This document shows, one piece after another, positions 56,052 to 61,364 of a stretch of DNA of 61,364 nucleotides. This stretch comes from Muribaculaceae bacterium. Lineage in GTDB: Bacteria > Bacteroidota > Bacteroidia > Bacteroidales > Muribaculaceae. The notes under the pieces are model-generated. The model saw nothing but the letters and a program-made list of their open reading frames with translations, was not told the DNA's origin and did no database searches. Where the stretch lies: positions 1 through 61,364 of the forward strand of contig JAFVCX010000145.1 of the NCBI GenBank assembly GCA_017478855.1, in the 5' to 3' direction. The position numbers and the translations under genes were made by a program. Position 1 is the stretch's first letter. Every line of letters starts with the position of its first letter.

Positions 56052-56735
56052 TCACTCATGTGCAACTTGGCGGGCAAGGTCTTGCCATAGCGCGTCGTTG
56101 GGCACAGGGGCTGTAACGTCAATCAATTCTTTTGATACCGGATGCACAAAACTGATGCGGTGGCTCTGCAACGAGATGCTGCCGTCAGGATTGCTGCGCT
56201 TGGCTCCATATTTAAGGTCACCCTTGATGGGGCATCCTATGGCCGCCAGCTGGCAGCGTATTTGATGCTTGCGCCCCGTGATTAACTCGACTTCGAGCAG
56301 GTGATAGCGTTCGCCGCTGGCCAGCAAGCGATAATTAAGCACCGAACGTCGTCCATCGGGAGTGGGAGTGAGCGAGGCATAAGTTTTGTTGTTGCGCTCC
56401 ACAGCTGTGAGATAGTGTGTGAGTGTGCCGCTCGATTGCGAGGGGCGTTGGCTCACGATGGCCCAATAGGTTTTGCTCACCTCACCCTTGCGAAACAGCT
56501 CATTCATGCGCTCAAGCCCTTTGCTCGTTTTAGCAAATACCACGAGGCCGCTAGTGGGACGGTCGATGCGATGCGTCACTCCACAAAACACATTGCCGGG
56601 TTTGTTGTATTTTTCCTTGAGCCACAACTTGAGGCGGTCAACGAGCGGCGTGTCGCCTGTGCGGTCGCCCTGCACCAGCTCGCCGGCCTGCTTGTTGACG
56701 ATAATCAGGTGGTTGTCTTCGTAAATGACTTCCAT
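56052..56735 (-). CDS. RluA-family pseudouridine synthase
   Basis: 227 residues. Catalytic motif HRIDRPTSGLVVFAK with the Asp at about 57; also GRKHQIRCQLAAIG and LQSHRISFVHP. There is no S4 domain, so it resembles the short RluA/TruC-type enzymes. Target (tRNA or 23S rRNA) not determined. Convergent with the capA-like gene. Confidence 0.93.
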   Translation of the reverse strand: MEVIYEDNHLIIVNKQAGELVQGDRTGDTPLVDRLKLWLKEKYNKPGNVFCGVTHRIDRPTSGLVVFAKTSKGLERMNELFRKGEVSKTYWAIVSQRPSQSSGTLTHYLTAVERNNKTYASLTPTPDGRRSVLNYRLLASGERYHLLEVELITGRKHQIRCQLAAIGCPIKGDLKYGAKRSNPDGSISLQSHRISFVHPVSKELIDVTAPVPNDALWQDLARQVAHE

Positions 56736-56773
56736 GCGGTAGAAAATAGTTCTTGAACGGTGAATCTAACTTG

Positions 56774-56801
56774 CAAAGTTACGGCATAAATACTGAATCA
56801 A
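56774..56801 (-). promoter_or_regulatory. Promoter of the RluA-family gene
   Basis: Minus strand TAACTTTG at 56781-56774 with TTG at 56801-56799; spacer 17 bases, slightly short. Leader about 30 bases. Confidence 0.55.
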
Positions 56802-56902
56802 CGTAATTTTTCTTGCAAAATAATGAAAATGTGTTTTTGCGCAGATTTTATGTGAAAACCATAACTTTTTTGCGACTTGACTTGCAATTTTAACATTAGA
56901 AA

Positions 56903-56933
56903 TTGCGATTTTCAGAAAAATTGTCTAACTTTG
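56903..56933 (+). promoter_or_regulatory. Promoter of the susC-susD operon (TTG-N20-TAACTTTG)
   Basis: TTG at 56903-56905, 20-base spacer, TAACTTTG at 56926-56933. The transcript would begin near 56940 and have a leader of about 180 bases before susC. Confidence 0.75.
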
Positions 56934-56986
56934 CCCCTTGAATACCATAGTTATGTTAACGAACTGCTAATCGAGAAACGACTAAG

Positions 56987-57073
56987 ATGATGAGAGCCAG
57001 CACCTTTTCCTATGGAACAAGGGGCGTTGTGGCTCGTATCTTCTCGCAGATGCATCTGGCGTGGCTGTGGTGA
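56987..57073 (+). CDS. Possible 28-residue leader peptide upstream of susC
   Basis: ATGATG at 56987 opens a frame of 28 codons ending in TGA at 57071-57073 (MMRASTFSYGTRGVV..., ending HLAWLW). It lies wholly inside the susC leader downstream of a good promoter. It could be a regulatory upstream ORF or chance; no homology is claimed. Confidence 0.3.
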   Translation: MMRASTFSYGTRGVVARIFSQMHLAWLW

Positions 57074-57119
57074 AACAAAGAGAAATTAACAATATAATAT
57101 AACAATTAAAACTGTACTT

Positions 57120-60100
57120 ATTAGTTTAAGAAAATTACTTTTGCTCTTAATGCTCTCGTTGGTAACGATAGCCGCAGGTGCCCAAGTGAAGGCCTCTGGT
57201 ACAATCTACGACGAGAACAATGAGCCGGTGATTGGAGCCTCTGTTGTTCAGAAGGGCAATCCCAAGAATGGCGTGGCGACAGATCTTGACGGTAAATTCT
57301 CTCTTAACGTGCCTTCGGGTGCTCATCTGCTCATCTCCTATGTGGGCTATGAAACGGCAGATGTGGTGGCCAAGAGTGGAATGACCGTAACCCTTGTTCC
57401 GAAAACCGATGGTGAGATGCTGAACGAAGTGGTGGTCACTGGTTACCAGCAGGTGGATCGCCGCCTCTATACAGGTGCAACCACCAGCGTGGATGCCAGC
57501 AAGGCCAAATTGGACGGTGTGGCCGACGTGAGCCGCGCCCTCGAAGGCCGTGCCGCTGGTGTGTCGGTGCATAACGTGACGGGTACTTTTGGTACTGCTC
57601 CGAAGATCCGTGTGCGTGGTGCCACGTCAATCTATGGCAACTCTCGTCCATTGTGGGTGGTGGATGGCGTGATTCTTGAGGACAACGTGGAAATCAGTGC
57701 CGACGACCTGTCGTCGGGCGACGCAACCACGCTGATTGCCTCGGCTATCGCTGGCCTGAATGCCGACGACATCCAGAGTTTCCAAGTCTTGAAAGACGGT
57801 TCGGCAACATCAATTTATGGTGCAAAAGCCAATGCGGGTGTGATTGTGGTGACGACTAAGACCGGTCGTCAGGGCCACACCTCTATTAATTATACGGGTG
57901 AATTCACCTACCGCCTCAAACCCAGCTACCGCGACTACAACATTACCAACTCGCAGGAGCAAATGGGTATCTACAAAGAAATGGAACAGAAAGGCTGGCT
58001 GGAGTTTGCTTCGCTGGCCAATAGCTCGCGCACGGGTGTGTATGGTCACATGTATCGCCTGATGAGTCAATACGACCCCGTGACCGGTGAATATGGCTTG
58101 GCTAACACTACCAACGCCAAGAATGCCTATCTGCGTGAGGCCGAGTTCCGCAATACCGACTGGTTCGACCTGCTGTTTAACGACAACGTGATGCAGAATC
58201 ACGCCTTGAGCATTTCGGGTGGTACCGACAAAGGCTCGTTCTACACCTCCATGTCGACCATGCAAGATCCGGGTTGGTACAAATCGAGCCGTGTGGAGCG
58301 CTACACATTCAATAGCAATGCCATCTATCAGCTCACCGACCATGTGCGCGTGAAGATTCTGAACATGGATAGCTACCGCAAGCAGCGTGCTCCGGGCACA
58401 TTGAGCCAAAACGTGGACGTGGTGAATGGCGAGTTCAACCGCTCGTTCGACATCAACCCGTTCAGCTACGCTCTTAACACTTCGCGTACGCTTGACCCGA
58501 ACTTGTTCTATCGTCGCAACTACACCGACTTCAATATCTTCCATGAGTTGGACAACAACTATATTGACATCAACGTGCTCGATGTGAAGTTCCAAGGTGA
58601 ATTGCAAATCAAACCCATCATCAAGCAAGACCAAACGCTGGAGTTCAACTTCTTGGGCGCTTACCGTTATAGCAACAGTGAGCAGAACCACTATGTGAAG
58701 GACAACAGCAACCAAGCGATGGCCTATCGCGTGGGTGTGGATCCCGAGGACGCTATCATTCGCGCCAGCAACACCTACCTGTATACCGACCCCGATGACC
58801 CCAACGCACTGCCCGAAACGGTGCTGCCTAAGGGTGGTATGCTCTTCTACAGCAAAAACGCGATTACCCAGATTGACTTCCGTGTCACAGCACAGTATAT
58901 GAAGAACTTCAATCAGGGCACACACCTCATCACGGCATTTGCCGGTATGGAGGCAAGCCGCGTCGACCGCTATGCACAGTCGTTTGAAGGTTGGGGCATC
59001 GTTTACTCTAACGGCAACCTGCCTTTCATGAAACACGACCTCTTCAAGCAAATGGAGGAAGAGAACGGTTCATACTTCAGCGATGGCCGCACTCATCGCC
59101 GCAATTTGGCTTACTTTGGTAACGTGAACTATAGCTACAAGGGCCGTTATGCTTTGAATGGCACTCTGCGTTACGAAGGCTCTAACCAAATGGGCGAAAC
59201 CCGCCAGAGCCGCTGGCTGCCCACTTGGAACATTTCGGGCGCATGGAACATCTATGAAGAAGACTTCTTCAAAGATTGGCAACAAAAAGTGTTGAGCTAC
59301 GCCAAGCTGCGTGCTTCTTACTCGCTCACCGGCGAGAGTGGCCCCACCAGCCGCGCCAACGCTGAGGCTCTCTATTATCCCACTCGCCCGTGGCGTCAGG
59401 AAACCGATGCTATGGAGATGGGTCTGTACTTGGCAGGCTTGGCCAACAGCGAGCTTACCTATGAAAAGAAACATGAGCTTGACATCGGTGTGGACGTTGG
59501 TTTCATCAATAACCGCATCAACCTTGTCTTCGACTGGTACAAGCGTAACAACTACGACCTGATTGGTCACCTCTACACCTCGGGTGTGGGCGGCCAAACG
59601 AGCAAATATGCCAATGTGGCCGAGCTGGCTTCGCATGGTGTGGAATTTATGCTCACCACGAAAAACTTCGATCCCGCTAACCCGATGGACTTCAGCTGGA
59701 CGACCGACTTCACTTTCTCGTACGCCAAGAACAAGATCACCAAACTGGTGTCGCGTTCGCGCGTGATCGACCTCGTGCCGGGCACGGGCTTCCCCTTGCA
59801 GGGCTATCCTGTGCGTGCCATCTTCTCGATTCCGTTCATGGGCTTGGATTCACACGGTGTGCCTCTGGCAATGAACGAGGACGGCGAAGTGACCGATCAA
59901 GGTGTGAACTTCCAAGAGTTCGACAAGCTCGACTACCTGAAGTATGAAGGACCGGTTGATCCTCTTTACACTGGTGGTTTTGGTAACAACTTCGGCTGGA
60001 AGGGCCTGCACCTGAATGTGTTCATGACCTACTCGTTTGGCAACAAGCTGCGTTTGAGCCAAGACTTCGCTTATGCTTACAGCGACATGGTGGCCATGCC

Positions 60101-60476
60101 CAAGGAGTTCAAGAACCGCTGGGTCATCCCGGGCGATGAGGCTTATACCGACATCCCCGTGATCGCTTCGCGTCGCCAGTCGAATGCCAACATCTACTTG
60201 AGCCGCGCCTACAACGCCTACAATTACAGCACGGCACGCATCGCCGACGGTGGCTTCATCCGTCTTAAAGAGGTTTCGCTCACCTACGACCTACCCATGC
60301 GCTTCATCAAGAAATTGAGTCTTAAGAGTGCTGCTGTGAAGTTGGCCGCTACCAACATCTGCCTGCTCTATGCCGACAAGAAACTCAATGGCGCCGACCC
60401 GGAATTCTTTAACAGCGGTGGTGTGGCTTCGCCCAACCCGAAGCAGGTCACCTTCACGTTGAGATTTGGACTTTAA
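57120..60476 (+). CDS. SusC/RagA-family TonB-dependent outer-membrane transporter
   Basis: About 1118 residues. Domains: CarboxypepD-regulatory-like (about 22-100, GTIYDENNEPVIGASVV), TonB box/plug (LNEVVVTGYQQVDRR, then IRVRGATSIYGNSRPLWVVDG and VLKDGSATSIYGAKANAGVIVVTTK), then the beta barrel to the terminal aromatic residue FTLRFGL. The start is a problem: codons from ATT at 57120 give (I/M)SLRKLLLLLMLSLVTIAAGAQ, a perfect signal peptide, but no ATG is there. The nearest normal starts, TTG 57141 or ATG 57150, lose the positive n-region. I used 57120. Forms a complex with the SusD-like protein 30 bases downstream; substrate unknown and no enzyme is visible in the window. Confidence 0.92.
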   Translation: MSLRKLLLLLMLSLVTIAAGAQVKASGTIYDENNEPVIGASVVQKGNPKNGVATDLDGKFSLNVPSGAHLLISYVGYETADVVAKSGMTVTLVPKTDGEMLNEVVVTGYQQVDRRLYTGATTSVDASKAKLDGVADVSRALEGRAAGVSVHNVTGTFGTAPKIRVRGATSIYGNSRPLWVVDGVILEDNVEISADDLSSGDATTLIASAIAGLNADDIQSFQVLKDGSATSIYGAKANAGVIVVTTKTGRQGHTSINYTGEFTYRLKPSYRDYNITNSQEQMGIYKEMEQKGWLEFASLANSSRTGVYGHMYRLMSQYDPVTGEYGLANTTNAKNAYLREAEFRNTDWFDLLFNDNVMQNHALSISGGTDKGSFYTSMSTMQDPGWYKSSRVERYTFNSNAIYQLTDHVRVKILNMDSYRKQRAPGTLSQNVDVVNGEFNRSFDINPFSYALNTSRTLDPNLFYRRNYTDFNIFHELDNNYIDINVLDVKFQGELQIKPIIKQDQTLEFNFLGAYRYSNSEQNHYVKDNSNQAMAYRVGVDPEDAIIRASNTYLYTDPDDPNALPETVLPKGGMLFYSKNAITQIDFRVTAQYMKNFNQGTHLITAFAGMEASRVDRYAQSFEGWGIVYSNGNLPFMKHDLFKQMEEENGSYFSDGRTHRRNLAYFGNVNYSYKGRYALNGTLRYEGSNQMGETRQSRWLPTWNISGAWNIYEEDFFKDWQQKVLSYAKLRASYSLTGESGPTSRANAEALYYPTRPWRQETDAMEMGLYLAGLANSELTYEKKHELDIGVDVGFINNRINLVFDWYKRNNYDLIGHLYTSGVGGQTSKYANVAELASHGVEFMLTTKNFDPANPMDFSWTTDFTFSYAKNKITKLVSRSRVIDLVPGTGFPLQGYPVRAIFSIPFMGLDSHGVPLAMNEDGEVTDQGVNFQEFDKLDYLKYEGPVDPLYTGGFGNNFGWKGLHLNVFMTYSFGNKLRLSQDFAYAYSDMVAMPKEFKNRWVIPGDEAYTDIPVIASRRQSNANIYLSRAYNAYNYSTARIADGGFIRLKEVSLTYDLPMRFIKKLSLKSAAVKLAATNICLLYADKKLNGADPEFFNSGGVASPNPKQVTFTLRFGL

Positions 60477-60506
60477 TTTTATTCATCCATTTAAGTTTTG
60501 ACTATA

Positions 60507-61364
60507 ATGAAACTATTAAATAGAATATTAATTGCGGCCTGCGCGGTAATGGCTCTTACTGCGTGCGACGACTATCTGGACGTGGTGCCCGACACGCGCG
60601 TGAAGCTCGAAACAGTGGAGCAGTGCCGCATGCTGCTCGTCACGGGCTACAACGACTACAGTTATAGTGCCATAGGCGAGTTGTCGAGCGACAACGTGGA
60701 CGACAACAACGCGCCTTCGAGCACAGGTGTGCGCTACAACCGTCCCTCCTATGCTCAAACCGACGACGAACTCTATGCTTGGCAAGATGTGAAGAGCGGC
60801 ATGGGCAGCGACACACCCTCCGGTGTGTGGACAGGCTGCTACGGTGCCATCGCTTGTGCCAACGCCGTGCTTGAAGCCCTCGACAAACTTGATGCCGAAG
60901 GCAAAGTGGCCGATACCGAGCGCGATAAGTTCAATGCCGTGAAAGGCGAGGCTCTGCTCATCAGGGCCTACCACCACTTCATCCTCACCTCCATCTTCTG
61001 CATGCCCTACAGCGGCCCCAACCAGACTGACCCGGGCATCACCTACATCACTTCGCCCGAAACGAAAGTGAGTCCGCAATACGACCGCGGCACGGTGGCA
61101 CAAGACTATGAGATGATTGAGAAAGACTTGCTTGCCGGCATCGACCTGATTAACGACAACTTCTACGAGATTCCCAAGTATCACTTCAATAAGCGTGCAG
61201 CCTATGCCTTTGCGGCTCGCTTCTTCCTCTTCAAGCGCGATTATTCCAATGTGCTGAAGTATGCCGACCTCGTATTCGAGGGCAACGATCCCCTTGCCAT
61301 GATGAACGACATCTGGGGCAAATCGTCGCAATTCTATGAAGTGGCCAACATTGGTAAATACTAC
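60507..61364 (+). CDS. SusD/RagB-family surface lipoprotein, N-terminal part
   Basis: Frame open from ATG 60507 to the window edge (286 codons, no stop). Lipoprotein signal peptide with lipobox LTAC followed by DDYLD, typical of SusD. SusD-family marks: DDYLDVVP at the mature start, a TPR-like segment with KGEALLIRAYHHFIL and KRAAYAFAARFFLFKRDY. It would bind glycans on the surface and lid the SusC transporter. Confidence 0.95.
   Translation, partial: MKLLNRILIAACAVMALTACDDYLDVVPDTRVKLETVEQCRMLLVTGYNDYSYSAIGELSSDNVDDNNAPSSTGVRYNRPSYAQTDDELYAWQDVKSGMGSDTPSGVWTGCYGAIACANAVLEALDKLDAEGKVADTERDKFNAVKGEALLIRAYHHFILTSIFCMPYSGPNQTDPGITYITSPETKVSPQYDRGTVAQDYEMIEKDLLAGIDLINDNFYEIPKYHFNKRAAYAFAARFFLFKRDYSNVLKYADLVFEGNDPLAMMNDIWGKSSQFYEVANIGKYY

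Noticed and set aside
57120-61364. Complete polysaccharide utilisation locus
   Set aside because: Only susC and a partial susD are in view; no glycoside hydrolase or regulator is present, so substrate and locus cannot be named.

Overview
The window is a piece of a Bacteroidales chromosome. The evidence is a SusC/SusD pair at the right edge, repeated promoters with the Bacteroidetes -7 element TAnnTTTG (often with TTG about 20 bases upstream), complex I without the NuoEFG NADH module, a 78-residue AtpC, and secreted proteins ending in a dockerin-like GDVNGDGEVDVND module. Muribaculaceae or a Prevotella relative fits best; the family-level guess is inference.

Layout. 1-549: start of an exported protein of unknown function (minus). 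871-18020: twelve tightly packed minus-strand genes that read as a peptidoglycan glycan-strand salvage operon. In transcription order they are: a secreted amidase, two tandem paralogous glycosyltransferases, a DUF4922/HIT protein, a SpoIID-like glycan-strand enzyme, an AmpG-like permease, a NamZ-type exo-N-acetylmuramidase, an FAD/Fe-S D-lactate dehydrogenase, a MurT/DUF5009-like membrane protein, a BadF-family MurNAc/GlcNAc kinase, MurQ etherase and an SGNH esterase. MurQ releases D-lactate, so the dehydrogenase closes the pathway. 18271-22793: asnS, an S4-type pseudouridine synthase with a long QQGGYQPR repeat tail, and purB (all minus). 22960-23138: two tRNA-Val genes.

23404-40582: respiratory superoperon (plus) in which a complete nine-gene F1Fo-ATPase cluster (atpDCBEFHAG order, with F1 and Fo genes mixed) lies between nuoH and nuoI. 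The order is nuoA-B-CD-H, then atpD-C-B-E-F-H-A-G, then nuoI-J-K-L-M-N, followed by a perfect terminator. nuoM has an in-frame TGA at codon 234.

41049-47602: two secreted proteins, one LRR-type (plus) and one an M6 metalloprotease (minus), carry almost identical C-terminal dockerin-like modules; a cardiolipin synthase lies between them. Then come initiator tRNA, class I fumarase, and clpA/clpS (all minus). 52708-56007: ffh, folD and a CapA-like protein (plus), followed by a minus-strand RluA-type pseudouridine synthase. 57120-61364: susC, which lacks a normal start codon in front of its signal peptide, and a susD gene cut by the window edge.

All calls come from reading the sequence and from memory of protein families. 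No database search was run.
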